NCBI GenBank assembly: GCA_030681795.1
Contig: JAUXRG010000090.1
Location: 62,001-126,000 of the forward strand
Source of the DNA: Rubrivivax sp.
Lineage (GTDB): Bacteria > Pseudomonadota > Gammaproteobacteria > Burkholderiales > Burkholderiaceae_C
Direction of reading: 5' to 3'
DNA length: 64,000 nt
In this document: piece by piece, positions 49,942 to 58,153 of the stretch
Numbering within the stretch: position 1 is the stretch's first letter
How the letters are laid out: each line of letters starts with the position of its first letter
Notes under the pieces: generated by a model
The model's database searches: none
Seen by the model: only the letters and a program-made list of their open reading frames with translations
What the model was told of the DNA's origin: nothing
Position numbers and translations under genes: made by a program

Positions 49942-50844
49942 ATGACCACTTCGTTTGCCATCCTGCTCGACGGGGCGATCTACGCCTCATGGCTGTTTCT
50001 CGTCGCCGCCGGGCTGACCATCATCTACGGCGTGATGCGGGTGCTGAATATGGCGCACGGCAGCTTCTACGCCATCGGGGCCTATTCGGCCGCGTCGCTG
50101 GTGGGCTGGTATTTCTCCGGCGCGCATGGCAGCCCCTACTGGAGCTACCTGCTGCTGCTGGGCTGCGCCCTGGTGGCCGGCGCCATCGTCGGCTTCGTCA
50201 TCGAACAGGGTTTGCTGCGCTTCCTGCACGGGCGCGACGAGATCCTGATGGTGATCGTCACCTACGCCTTGCTGCTCATCCTGGAAGACGCGACCAAGCT
50301 GGTCTGGGGCGTGGACCCCTACTTCGCCTACCAGCCCTACCGGCTGCTCGGGCAGACCGCCGTCGGTGAAGGTTTGCGCTTCGCCAACTACGACCTGGCG
50401 CTGATTGCGGTGTCGGTGGTGATCGGCCTGCTGGCCTGGTTTGCGCTGAACCAGACCCACAAGGGGCGGCTCTTGCGCGCGGTGATCCACGACCGCGAAA
50501 TCGCCATCGCGATGGGTGTCAACGTCAACGCGATGTTCGCCGCCACCTTCACCATCGGCGCCGTGCTGGGCGCGCTGGCCGGGGCGCTGACGGCGCCGGC
50601 GATCTCGGTCACGCCGGGCATCGGTGTCGAGGTCATCGTGCTGGCCTTCGCGGTGGTGGTGGTCGGCGGCCTGGGCAGCATCGGCGGCGCCGCGGCAGGC
50701 GCGGTGCTGGTCGGCCTGGCGCGATCCTTTGCCGTGCACATCGCGCCGGAGATCGAGCTCTTCGTCATCTACGGCGTGATGTTCACGGTGTTGGCCATCC
50801 GTCCCCAGGGGCTGTTCGGTCAGGCCCTCGCCCGGAGAATCTGA
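49942..50844 (+). CDS. livH: Branched-chain-type ABC transporter permease (LivH-like, second system)
   Basis: A 300-residue inner-membrane permease with eight hydrophobic segments. The start is FAILLDGAIYASWLFLVAAGLTIIYGVMRVLNMAHGSFYAIGAY, the LivH mark. The coupling loop is THKGRLLRAVIHDREIAIAMGVNVNAMFA, and the end has GGLGSIGGAAAGAVLVGLARSF and RPQGLFGQALARRI. It has a good ribosome site (GAAGGGA). Its stop is immediately followed by the ATG of livM (0-bp gap). Confidence 0.93.
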   Translation: MTTSFAILLDGAIYASWLFLVAAGLTIIYGVMRVLNMAHGSFYAIGAYSAASLVGWYFSGAHGSPYWSYLLLLGCALVAGAIVGFVIEQGLLRFLHGRDEILMVIVTYALLLILEDATKLVWGVDPYFAYQPYRLLGQTAVGEGLRFANYDLALIAVSVVIGLLAWFALNQTHKGRLLRAVIHDREIAIAMGVNVNAMFAATFTIGAVLGALAGALTAPAISVTPGIGVEVIVLAFAVVVVGGLGSIGGAAAGAVLVGLARSFAVHIAPEIELFVIYGVMFTVLAIRPQGLFGQALARRI

Positions 50845-51804
50845 ATGACTGCAAAACCCCGTTTTGCCCTGCCCACCGAGCCCACGCTGGTGGCCGTGGC
50901 CCTGGCGCTGGGCGCCGCGGCCTGGGTCATGCCGGCCTGGCTGGCCTTCCTGCTCACGCTGGCCTTCGCCAAGGCGCTGGTGGTGCTGGGCGTGGTGATC
51001 CAGATGCGCGCCGGGCTGGTGTCCTTCGGCCAGGCGCTGTTCTATTGCATCGGCGGCTACGGCGTCGGCCTGGCGGCGCAGCGCCTGGGCCTCACCGATG
51101 CCTTCGCGTTGCTCGCCATCGGCACGCTGGCGGCGCTGCTGCTGGCCGGCGTGGCCGGCCTGCTGCTCACGCGCTACCGCGAGATCTTCTACGCCATGCT
51201 GACGCTGGCGCTGTCGATGATCCTCTACGGCGTGCTCGTCAAGTCTTCGGCGCTGGGCTCGACCGATGGCTTCAACGTCGCACCACCCAGCTTCTTCGGC
51301 TGGGTTCCCGAGGGCGAAACCAAGAAGCGCGCCATCTACCTGCTCACCGTGCTGGTGTCCCTGCTGGTTGCGCTGGGCTTTCACCGCTTCCTGATTTCCA
51401 GCCACGGCCGCGTGGCCGAGGCGGTGCGCGAAAACGAGATCCGCGTCGAGTACCTCGGCGTCTCGCCGCAGTCGGTGCACTTCACCAATTATGTCGTCGC
51501 GGCGGGCGTGTCCGCGCTCGGTGGCGGGCTGACGGCGCTGGCGGCCGGGCACATCGACCCCGACATGGCCATCTGGACGACCTCGGGTGAGTTCGTCTTC
51601 ATCGCCATCCTGGGTGGCACCGGCCACGTCGTGGCGCCCTTCATCGGCGCGGTCGTGTTCTCGGTGATCCGCACCTTCGCCATCCAGGAGGCACCCAACT
51701 TCTGGCAGATGACGCTGGGCGTGGTGCTGCTGGCGCTGATCCTGTTCCTGCCCAAGGGGCTGTGGAGCCTGGTCGAGCGCAACCAGCCGGAGGTCAAGTC
51801 ATGA
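50845..51804 (+). CDS. livM: Branched-chain-type ABC transporter permease (LivM-like, second system)
   Basis: A 319-residue permease. Helices start at about residue 13; marks are VVIQMRAGLVSFGQALFYCIGGYGVGLAAQ, YREIFYAMLTLALSMILYGVL, the coupling loop SSHGRVAEAVRENEIRVEYLGVSPQSVHFTNYVVAAGVSALGGGLTALAAGHIDP, and ILGGTGHVVAPFIGAVVFSVIRTFA. It begins directly after livH and overlaps livG by 4 bp (ATGA), so it is translated in step with them. Confidence 0.93.
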   Translation: MTAKPRFALPTEPTLVAVALALGAAAWVMPAWLAFLLTLAFAKALVVLGVVIQMRAGLVSFGQALFYCIGGYGVGLAAQRLGLTDAFALLAIGTLAALLLAGVAGLLLTRYREIFYAMLTLALSMILYGVLVKSSALGSTDGFNVAPPSFFGWVPEGETKKRAIYLLTVLVSLLVALGFHRFLISSHGRVAEAVRENEIRVEYLGVSPQSVHFTNYVVAAGVSALGGGLTALAAGHIDPDMAIWTTSGEFVFIAILGGTGHVVAPFIGAVVFSVIRTFAIQEAPNFWQMTLGVVLLALILFLPKGLWSLVERNQPEVKS

Positions 51805-52583
51805 GTGCGACAGCCATCCTCGAAGCCCACGGGCTGACGCGAACCTTCGGCGCCGTCGTCGCCGCCAAGGACATCAATGTCCGCATCAACAAGGGCGAGA
51901 TCGTCGGCGTCATCGGCTCCAACGGCGCCGGCAAGACGACCTTCATCAACATGGTCACCGGCTACCTGCCCCCGAGCAGCGGCGATATCCGCTTCGACGG
52001 CCACTCGATCCTCGGCAAGCAGCCGCGCGACATCACGCGGCTGGGCATGGCGCGCTCGTTCCAGGTGGCGCAGTTGTTCCCCAAGCTCACGGTGCTGGAG
52101 AACGCCCTCGTCGCGCTGGTCACGGCCGAGGGCCCGCGGCCCTCGCTGTGGCGGCCGCTGGACACGCCCGAGCGCCGCGCCCGCGCCGACGCCATCTTTA
52201 CCGAGTTCGGCGTCAGCGCCTACCGCAATGCGCTGGTCAGCGCGGTGCCGCAGGGCGCGCGCAAGCTGGTCGACATCGCCATGGCGCTGGTCAGCCGGCC
52301 GCGCATGCTGCTGCTCGACGAGCCCACCAGTGGCGTCAGCTCGGAGGAGAAATTCGCGCTCATGGACACCGTCATGGCGGTGGTGCGCCGGCACGGCGTG
52401 ACCGTGCTCTTCGTCGAGCACGACATGGAAATCGTGGCGCGCTACGTGACGCGCATCATGGCCTTCTACAACGGCGAAGTCATCGCCGACGGCCCCCCGC
52501 GCAGCGTGCTCGGCGACGCCCGCGTGCAGGAGCTGGTGATCGGCCACCGCGTGGCCGCCGACGCCGCCGGAGCATCCGCATGA
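51801..52583 (+). CDS. livG: Branched-chain-type ABC transporter ATPase (LivG-like, second system)
   Basis: A 260-residue ATPase. Walker A GSNGAGKTT, Q-loop ARSFQVAQLFPKLTVLENAL, degenerate signature VPQGARKLVDIAMAL (no LSGGQ, as in many LivG proteins), Walker B MLLLDEPTSGVS and H-loop LFVEHDMEI. The ATG at 51801 overlaps the livM stop; its own stop overlaps the livF ATG (ATGA at 52580-52583). Confidence 0.92.
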   Translation: MSATAILEAHGLTRTFGAVVAAKDINVRINKGEIVGVIGSNGAGKTTFINMVTGYLPPSSGDIRFDGHSILGKQPRDITRLGMARSFQVAQLFPKLTVLENALVALVTAEGPRPSLWRPLDTPERRARADAIFTEFGVSAYRNALVSAVPQGARKLVDIAMALVSRPRMLLLDEPTSGVSSEEKFALMDTVMAVVRRHGVTVLFVEHDMEIVARYVTRIMAFYNGEVIADGPPRSVLGDARVQELVIGHRVAADAAGASA

Positions 52584-53233
52584 ATGCCGCACTGCAAGTC
52601 AGCCGCCTGAATGTCGCCATCGAGCGCATCCCCATCCTGCGCGATGTATCGCTCGAAGTGCCCGCCGGCCAGATGGTCGGTCTGATCGGGCGCAACGGCG
52701 CGGGCAAGACCACGCTGATGCGCTCGATCATGGGCCTGCTGGCATTCAAGGCCGAGCGCATGCTGGCCGACGGCGCAGATCTCCAGCGCATGGCGCCGCA
52801 CGCCCTGGCGGGCCGCGGCATCGGCTATATGCCCGAGGACCGGCGCCTGATCCCGTCCCTGACGGTGGAAGACAACGTCATGCTGCCGGCCTGGGCCAAC
52901 GGCATCCGCGACGCCGCCACCCGCCTGGCCTGGATCTACGAGCAGATGCCCGAGGTGCGCGAGTTCAGCGCGCGCCGCGCGATGCAGCTCTCGGGCGGAC
53001 AACAGAAGCTCGTCGCGCTGGCGCGCGCGCTGATGCCGGGGCACAAGCTGCTGCTGCTCGACGAGCCCTTCGAGGGCGTCGCACCGGTGCTGCGCCGCCG
53101 GCTCACCGAGGTGATCGGCGGGCTGCGCAAGCAAGGGCTGTCGGTGATCCTTTCCGAATCCGATGGCGCCCACAGCGCCGACCTGGTCGACCTCAGCTAC
53201 CGCATCGAGCGCGGCGTGGTCACCGTCGGCTGA
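52580..53233 (+). CDS. livF: Branched-chain-type ABC transporter ATPase (LivF-like, second system)
   Basis: A 217-residue ATPase, shorter than LivF of E. coli (237). Walker A GRNGAGKTT, Q-loop IGYMPEDRRLIPSLTVEDNV, signature LSGGQQKLVALARAL, Walker B KLLLLDEPFEGVAP and SESDGAHSADL at the switch position (Ser-Asp in place of EQN/H). The ATG at 52580 overlaps the livG stop by 4 bp. A ribosome-site-led gap of 31 bp separates it from the iron-type alcohol dehydrogenase gene, so the operon continues. Confidence 0.9.
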   Translation: MNAALQVSRLNVAIERIPILRDVSLEVPAGQMVGLIGRNGAGKTTLMRSIMGLLAFKAERMLADGADLQRMAPHALAGRGIGYMPEDRRLIPSLTVEDNVMLPAWANGIRDAATRLAWIYEQMPEVREFSARRAMQLSGGQQKLVALARALMPGHKLLLLDEPFEGVAPVLRRRLTEVIGGLRKQGLSVILSESDGAHSADLVDLSYRIERGVVTVG

Positions 53234-53264
53234 ACGCCCACCGATCCACCTACAAGGAGCGAAG

Positions 53265-54419
53265 ATGTCGCAATTCACTTTCGAGACCGCGCCCAAGATC
53301 ATCTGCGAGCAGGGCGGTGCCGACCGCCTGGGCGAGATCGCCAAGGCCCTGGGCGTCACGCACCTGTTTTTCGTCACCGACGCCGGGCTGATCCAGGCCA
53401 GGTTGCTCGACGGCGCCTTGGCCTCGCTGGCCAGCGCGGGCGTGCAGGCCACGGTGTTTTCCGAGGTGCGGGCCGACCCGCCCGAGCTCAGCGTGCAAGC
53501 CGCCGTGGACGCCGCGCGCGCCGCCGGTGCCGACGGTGTGGTGGGCTTCGGCGGCGGCAGTTCGATGGATACGGCCAAGCTCGTCGCGCTGCTCGCGCGC
53601 ACGCCGCAGACCCTGCCCTCGATCTACGGCATCGGCCTGGCGCGCGGGCCGCGCCTGCCGCTCATCCAGGTGCCCACCACGGCGGGCACCGGCTCCGAGG
53701 TGACGCCGATTTCCATCCTGACCACGCCCAGCCACGAAAAGAAGGGCGTCGTCTCGCCGCTGCTCTACCCCGACGTTGCGCTGCTCGACAGCCGGCTCAC
53801 GCTGGGGCTGCCGGCGGCGGTGACGGCGATGACCGGCATCGACGCGATGGTGCATGCCATCGAGGCCTACACTACCCGGCTGAAGAAGAACCCGCTGTCC
53901 GACGCGCTGGCGATCAAGGCGCTGCAACTGCTCTACGCCAATGTGCGGGCCGCGGTGAACGACGGCAAGGACGCCACGGTGCGCGAGAACATGCTGCTGG
54001 GTTCGCTGTTCGCCGGCATGGCCTTCGCCAACGCCCCGGTGGGCGCGGTGCACGCGCTGGCCTACCCGCTCGGCGGCCACTACGGCCTGCCGCACGGCCT
54101 GACGAATTCGCTGGTGCTGGGCCCGGTGCTGGAATTCAACCTCCCCGTGGCGCAAGCGCTCTACGCCGAACTCGGCCGCGCGGTGCTGCCCGAACTGGCC
54201 TCGAGCACCGACGACGCGGCCGCCCGGCGCTTCGTCGCCGCCATCCGCGAACGCGTCGCCGTCATGCCCTACGCCCAGACCCTGCGCGACGCCGGTGTCG
54301 CGGAAGGCGACTTGCCGATGCTGGCGCGCGACGCCATGAACGTGCAGCGCCTGCTCGTCAACAACCCGCGCGACGTGACCCTCGAGGACGCGCTGGCGCT
54401 ATACCGCGCGGCCTTCTGA
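53265..54419 (+). CDS. Iron-containing alcohol dehydrogenase (group III)
   Basis: A 384-residue NAD(P)-dependent alcohol dehydrogenase. NAD-binding GGGSSMDTAKLVA (97-109), TTAGTGSEVTPISIL (139-152), metal ligands Asp193 and His197 in GIDAMVHAIEAY, His263 in GAVHALAYPLGG and His277 in YGLPHG. All ligands are present. RBS AAGGAG before ATG 53265. Such enzymes oxidise primary alcohols, diols or hydroxy acids such as 4-hydroxybutyrate. It is placed between the ABC genes and an aldehyde dehydrogenase, which makes a two-step alcohol-to-acid pathway likely. Confidence 0.92.
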   Translation: MSQFTFETAPKIICEQGGADRLGEIAKALGVTHLFFVTDAGLIQARLLDGALASLASAGVQATVFSEVRADPPELSVQAAVDAARAAGADGVVGFGGGSSMDTAKLVALLARTPQTLPSIYGIGLARGPRLPLIQVPTTAGTGSEVTPISILTTPSHEKKGVVSPLLYPDVALLDSRLTLGLPAAVTAMTGIDAMVHAIEAYTTRLKKNPLSDALAIKALQLLYANVRAAVNDGKDATVRENMLLGSLFAGMAFANAPVGAVHALAYPLGGHYGLPHGLTNSLVLGPVLEFNLPVAQALYAELGRAVLPELASSTDDAAARRFVAAIRERVAVMPYAQTLRDAGVAEGDLPMLARDAMNVQRLLVNNPRDVTLEDALALYRAAF

Positions 54420-54457
54420 ATCATCCCTTTGTTCGAAGCCACCCCGAAAGCCCTCTC

Positions 54458-55918
54458 ATGATGCAACTCAAAGACCCCACACTGCTGCGGCAACAAGCCT
54501 ATGTGAACGGCCAGTGGTGCGACGCCGACAGCGGCGAGACCTGCCCGGTCACCAACCCGGCCACCGGCGAGGCCATCGGCACGGTGCCGAAGATGGGTGC
54601 GGCGGAGACGCGCCGGGCCATCGCTGCGGCCAACGCCGCCTGGCCGGCCTGGCGCGCCAAGACGGGCAAGGAGCGCAGCGCCGTGCTGCGCAAATGGAAC
54701 GACCTGATGCTGGCCCACGCCGACGACCTGGCGATGATCATGACGGTCGAGCAGGGCAAGCCGCTGCCCGAGGCCAAGGGCGAGATCCTCTACGCGGCCT
54801 CCTTCATCGAGTGGTTCGCCGAAGAGGCCAAGCGCGTCAACGGCGACACGCTGCCCTCGCCCTGGGCGGACAAGCGCATCGTCGTCATCAAGCAGCCCAT
54901 CGGCGTGTGCGCCGCCATCACGCCGTGGAACTTCCCCGCCGCGATGATCACGCGCAAGGCCGGCCCGGCGCTGGCCGCGGGCTGCCCGATGGTGCTCAAG
55001 CCGGCGCTGGCCACGCCCTACTCGGCGCTGGCGCTGGCGGTGCTGGCCGAACGCGCCGGCGTGCCCGCCGGCATCTTCAGCGTGCTCACCGGGTCGTCGA
55101 GCGCCATCGGCGGCGAGTTGACCTCCAACCCGACGGTGCGCAAGCTCACCTTCACCGGTTCGACCGAGGTCGGCAGCATGCTCATGCAGCAATGCGCCAA
55201 GACCATCAAGAAACTCTCGCTGGAGCTCGGCGGCAATGCACCGTTCATCGTCTTCGACGACGCCGACCTCGATGCGGCCGTCGAAGGCGCGATCGTCTCC
55301 AAATACCGCAACGCCGGCCAGACCTGCGTCTGCGCGAACCGCCTCTACGTGCAGGACGGCGTCTACGACGCCTTTGCCGCCAAGCTCGTCGCCGCGGTGG
55401 AGAAGCTCAAGGTCGGCAACGGCGTCGAGGCCGGTGTCAACCAGGGCCCGCTGATCGACGCCGCGGCGGTGGCCAAGGTCGAGCAACATATCGCCGATGC
55501 CATGGCCAAGGGCGGGCGGCTGCTCACCGGCGGCCAGCGCCATGCGCTGGGGCGCAGCTTCTTCCAGCCCACCGTCATCGCCGACACCACGCCCGACATG
55601 ATGGTGGCGCGCGAAGAGACCTTCGGCCCGCTGGCGCCGCTGTTCCGCTTCAAGACCGACGAAGAAGCGTTGACCCTGGCCAACGACACCGAATTCGGCC
55701 TGGCGAGCTACTTCTACTCGCGCGATATCGGCCGCATCTGGCGTGTCGCCGAAGGGCTGGAAAGCGGCATGGTGGGCATCAATACCGGACTCATCTCCAA
55801 CGAGATCGCGCCCTTCGGCGGCGTCAAGCAGTCCGGCCTGGGTCGCGAAGGTTCCAAGTACGGCATGGACGACTACCTGGTCATCAAATACCTGTGCATG
55901 GGCGGCCTCGACCGCTGA
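54458..55918 (+). CDS. Aldehyde dehydrogenase, succinate-semialdehyde type (GabD-like)
   Basis: A 486-residue NAD(P)+ aldehyde dehydrogenase. Catalytic Cys290 in AGQTCVCANRL (with the second Cys292 seen in redox-controlled SSADH), general base Glu256 in LELGGNAP, nucleotide loop PWNFPAAMITRK, TFTGSTEVG, and the end PFGGVKQSGLGREGSKYGMDDYLVIKYL. This profile is the GabD/SSADH subgroup, which oxidises succinic semialdehyde or glutaric semialdehyde. It follows the alcohol dehydrogenase by 38 bp; a hairpin after the stop closes the operon. Together they could turn 4-hydroxybutyrate or a similar hydroxy acid into a dicarboxylate. Confidence 0.92.
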   Translation: MMQLKDPTLLRQQAYVNGQWCDADSGETCPVTNPATGEAIGTVPKMGAAETRRAIAAANAAWPAWRAKTGKERSAVLRKWNDLMLAHADDLAMIMTVEQGKPLPEAKGEILYAASFIEWFAEEAKRVNGDTLPSPWADKRIVVIKQPIGVCAAITPWNFPAAMITRKAGPALAAGCPMVLKPALATPYSALALAVLAERAGVPAGIFSVLTGSSSAIGGELTSNPTVRKLTFTGSTEVGSMLMQQCAKTIKKLSLELGGNAPFIVFDDADLDAAVEGAIVSKYRNAGQTCVCANRLYVQDGVYDAFAAKLVAAVEKLKVGNGVEAGVNQGPLIDAAAVAKVEQHIADAMAKGGRLLTGGQRHALGRSFFQPTVIADTTPDMMVAREETFGPLAPLFRFKTDEEALTLANDTEFGLASYFYSRDIGRIWRVAEGLESGMVGINTGLISNEIAPFGGVKQSGLGREGSKYGMDDYLVIKYLCMGGLDR

Positions 55919-55927
55919 CCGAAGGGG

Positions 55928-55957
55928 CCGGGCCTCGACGCGGCCGGCCCGGTTTCT
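55928..55957 (+). terminator. Terminator of the sigma54-controlled operon
   Basis: CCGGGCC-(11 nt)-GGCCCGG followed by TTTCT, starting 10 bp after the aldehyde dehydrogenase stop. The loop carries a smaller inner stem (GGCC/GGCC). It precedes the toxin-antitoxin promoter. Confidence 0.55.
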
Positions 55958-55973
55958 GCGCGCCGAAGCGGCA

Positions 55974-56002
55974 TTGCTGTCAATGACAGCACAGACTAGC
56001 AT
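55974..56002 (+). promoter_or_regulatory. Promoter and operator palindrome of the FitAB-type toxin-antitoxin pair
   Basis: TTGCTG (55974-55979) and TAGCAT (55997-56002) form a -35/-10 pair with 17-bp spacing. A perfect 17-bp palindrome TGCTGTCA-A-TGACAGCA (55975-55991) overlaps the -35 and the spacer. The transcription start would be near 56009, 15 bp before the antitoxin ATG. This is the expected arrangement for autorepression by the toxin-antitoxin complex. Confidence 0.72.
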
Positions 56003-56023
56003 TCGGGCACTGGAGACCGTGCC

Positions 56024-56320
56024 ATGGCGACGCTGACCATTCGCAACCTGGAAGACGCGCTGAAGAGCCGCTTGCGATTGCGCGCCGCGGCGCGCAATCG
56101 ATCGATGGAGGAAGAAGCGCGTCAGATCCTGCGTGCGGCACTGCTGGAGCCGCGCAGCCCGACACTGGATCTGGGGTCGCGCATCCACGCCCGATTCGCC
56201 GCCATGGGCGACATTCAATTGCCGATCGAGGCGCGCCAGCCCGTGCGGCCACCCCCGGCCCTGGATGAACCCCCGGCGGCCCAGCCGCGCAAGCCCCCCA
56301 GCCGTGCCAGGCGGCGCTGA
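56024..56320 (+). CDS. FitA-like ribbon-helix-helix antitoxin
   Basis: A 98-residue DNA-binding antitoxin. The N-terminal 40 residues ATLTIRNLEDALKSRLRLRAAARNRSMEEEARQILRAALLEP form a ribbon-helix-helix (FitA/Arc) domain: beta strand TLTIRNL, helix LKSRLRLRAAARN, helix MEEEARQILRAAL. The C-terminal part (DLGSRIHARFAAMG) is the toxin-wrapping segment, followed by a Pro/Arg-rich tail (QPVRPPPALDEPPAAQPRKPPSRARRR) that is unusually long. RBS GGAG before the ATG at 56024; overlaps the toxin ATG by 1 bp (TGATG). Confidence 0.9.
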   Translation: MATLTIRNLEDALKSRLRLRAAARNRSMEEEARQILRAALLEPRSPTLDLGSRIHARFAAMGDIQLPIEARQPVRPPPALDEPPAAQPRKPPSRARRR

Positions 56321-56748
56321 TGAGCATCTTGCTCGACACGAATGTCTTGTCCGAACTGCTTCGCGCCGAGCCCGAACCGCTGGTTCTGGCCTGGTTTGCG
56401 CAGCAGCCGTCCGAAACCCTGTTCGTCAGTGCCGTCGCGCAAGCCGAAATGATGCTGGGCGCGCGCCTGCTGCCCGCGGGCAAGCGCCGCACTGCGCTGG
56501 AAGCTGCCGTGGGCGCGATGTTCGAAGAGGACTTCAGCGGCCGCATCCTGCCGTTCGACAGTGCCGCCGTGCCCGCCTACGTTGACATCATCAGCAAGCG
56601 CCGCGCGGCGGGCCAGCCGATCTCGCAATTCGATGCACAGATCGCCGCCATTGCGCGCCACCAGGGGGCCAAGCTCGCGACACGAAACGTCAGCGACTTC
56701 GAGGGCTGCGGCGTGGCGCTGGTCAACCCCTGGTTGCGCGCGGCCTGA
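56320..56748 (+). CDS. FitB/VapC-type PIN-domain toxin
   Basis: A 142-residue PIN-domain ribonuclease toxin. The acidic metal site is complete: Asp6 in LLDTNVLSELLR, Glu43 in VAQAEMMLGARL, Asp105 in QFDAQIAAIA and Asp126 in TRNVSDFEG. WFAQQP and LATRNVSDFEGCGVALVNPW are typical of FitB. VapC-type toxins cleave tRNA or rRNA; the target here is unknown. The ATG overlaps the antitoxin stop, so the two proteins are made in fixed order. Three hairpins follow the stop. Confidence 0.92.
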   Translation: MSILLDTNVLSELLRAEPEPLVLAWFAQQPSETLFVSAVAQAEMMLGARLLPAGKRRTALEAAVGAMFEEDFSGRILPFDSAAVPAYVDIISKRRAAGQPISQFDAQIAAIARHQGAKLATRNVSDFEGCGVALVNPWLRAA

Positions 56749-56764
56749 CCCCACCATCGCGAGG

Positions 56765-56860
56765 CCGCGCGCAGGCGCGGTCTTGAGTCCAGGCTCAGCC
56801 CGGACCACGGAGGGTCCGGGCCTTCGTAGGCGCCAGGCCCTGCGCAGGCAGGCCCTGGCG
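56765..56860. terminator. Three hairpins between the converging toxin and GDPD genes
   Basis: Three stems in a row: CCGCGC-GCAG-GCGCGG followed by TCTTG (56765-56784), CCCGGACC-(6 nt)-GGTCCGGG (56799-56820), and a near-perfect 13-bp stem at 56831-56860 (arms CGCCAGGCCCTGC and GCAGGCCCTGGCG). The first serves the toxin gene; the others probably end the GDPD transcript on the minus strand. Confidence 0.6.
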
Positions 56861-56866
56861 TCCGAC

Positions 56867-58114
56867 TCAGTCCCCGGCGACGCAGCCGTTGTCGTAGACC
56901 AGGCAGCGCGAGTAGCCGGGTTCGTTCTTCAGCTTCCACATCACGCGTGCAGCCACCGCGGTATCGGCGAAGTCGGAGAACACGCCATCGACGCCCAGCG
57001 TGTAGAAGCGCAGGTACTCGTTGGTCGGGGCGACACCGTCGTCCAGCGGCTGGCGCGAGCGTTCGTTGCGGAAGGTCCAGGTGTGCACCAGCAGGCCCAG
57101 GGCATGCGCGCGCGGCACCAGGTCGGTGGCCGGCAGGACCACGCGGTCGGCTTCGTTGACGGCGCCGTCGCCGTTGGCGTCGACGCAGGCACCCGCCACC
57201 ACCGTCTTGCACGCGGTGCTCTGGATGTAGTACTTCCAGGGCCCGATGCCGTCGGCGTAGGTGCGCACCTCGGCCAGGCCGGCGGGTGTCAGCAGGTCCT
57301 TGAACAGGCCCGGGCGGCCGGAAACGACCCAGTCGTAGGGCTTGTCGTAGGGCGCGGCGAAGGTGATCGTGCCGTCGGCCGCCAGGTCATCGGCGTCCAC
57401 CAGCTGGACCAGCCGGACCTTGGTGCGGGTGCGCAGGTAGCGCAGGTTGGCGGTCTCGAAGGACTGGATGAAGACCGGGGCATCGCGGCGGTTCCAACCC
57501 ACGCGTGTCAGCACGGTGAGCAGCCGGTCCTCCAACGCCAGGCCGATCTGCTGGTGGTAGGTGGGATGCTTGGTCTCGGGGTAGATGCCGATCGTGCGGC
57601 CCTTTTCGTGCGCCTTGCGCTTGGCCAGGTCGATGATCTCCTCGATCGTCGGCACCATGAATTGCCCGTCGAACAGCGCGCCGCGGGCGGCCACCGGCTG
57701 GATGGCGCGCAGCTGCTTGATCTCGGCCAGCGTGAAGTCGCTGGCCCAGAAGCCGTCGGTGGCGATGCCGTCGATCACCACGACGCGCCGGCGCGCCGCA
57801 AACTGCGGCAGGCTGGCCACGTTGGTGGTGGCGATGAGGTTGGGTTCATGGCGCGCGATCAGGCGGCCGTCCTTGGTGGCCACGAGGTCGGGTTCGACGA
57901 AGTCGGCCCCCAGCTCGATGCCCAGCGCATAGGCCTCCAGCGTGTGTTCGGGCAGGTAACCGCTGCCGCCGCCGCGGTGGCCGATGACCAGCGGCACCGG
58001 GAACGCGCCGTCACGGTGGCGGCCGTTGTCCGCCTGCGCCAGCGTGCCGCCCAGCAGCAGGATCGAACTGGTCGCAGCGAGCACGATGCGACGCAATGTC
58101 TGAGAGTTTTTCAT
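56867..58114 (-). CDS. Periplasmic glycerophosphodiester phosphodiesterase (GlpQ-like)
   Basis: A 415-residue exported enzyme that hydrolyses glycerophosphodiesters to glycerol 3-phosphate and an alcohol. Signal peptide about 1-28 (LRRIVLAATSSILLLGGTLAQA). GDPD motifs: VIGHRGGGSGYLPEHTLEAYALGIELGADFVEPDLVATKDG (catalytic His-Arg and Glu/Asp metal ligands), ARHEPNLIATT, IGIYPETKHPTYH, FIQSFETANLRYLR, and HTWTFRNE...DGVFSDFADTA. An insert DANGDGAVNEAD near residue 312 has the form of an EF-hand/dockerin calcium loop. The start is ATG at 58112-58114. A Pho box lies 40 bp upstream, so phosphate-starvation control is likely. Confidence 0.9.
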   Translation of the reverse strand: MKNSQTLRRIVLAATSSILLLGGTLAQADNGRHRDGAFPVPLVIGHRGGGSGYLPEHTLEAYALGIELGADFVEPDLVATKDGRLIARHEPNLIATTNVASLPQFAARRRVVVIDGIATDGFWASDFTLAEIKQLRAIQPVAARGALFDGQFMVPTIEEIIDLAKRKAHEKGRTIGIYPETKHPTYHQQIGLALEDRLLTVLTRVGWNRRDAPVFIQSFETANLRYLRTRTKVRLVQLVDADDLAADGTITFAAPYDKPYDWVVSGRPGLFKDLLTPAGLAEVRTYADGIGPWKYYIQSTACKTVVAGACVDANGDGAVNEADRVVLPATDLVPRAHALGLLVHTWTFRNERSRQPLDDGVAPTNEYLRFYTLGVDGVFSDFADTAVAARVMWKLKNEPGYSRCLVYDNGCVAGD

Positions 58115-58153
58115 TCTTGATGGCCTCCAGTGGGTATCCCCATCGTGCCGACG

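Noticed and set aside
48545-49990. A 481-codon minus-strand frame opposite binding protein 2
   Set aside because: Antisense shadow; the plus strand has a signal peptide and a periplasmic-binding fold.
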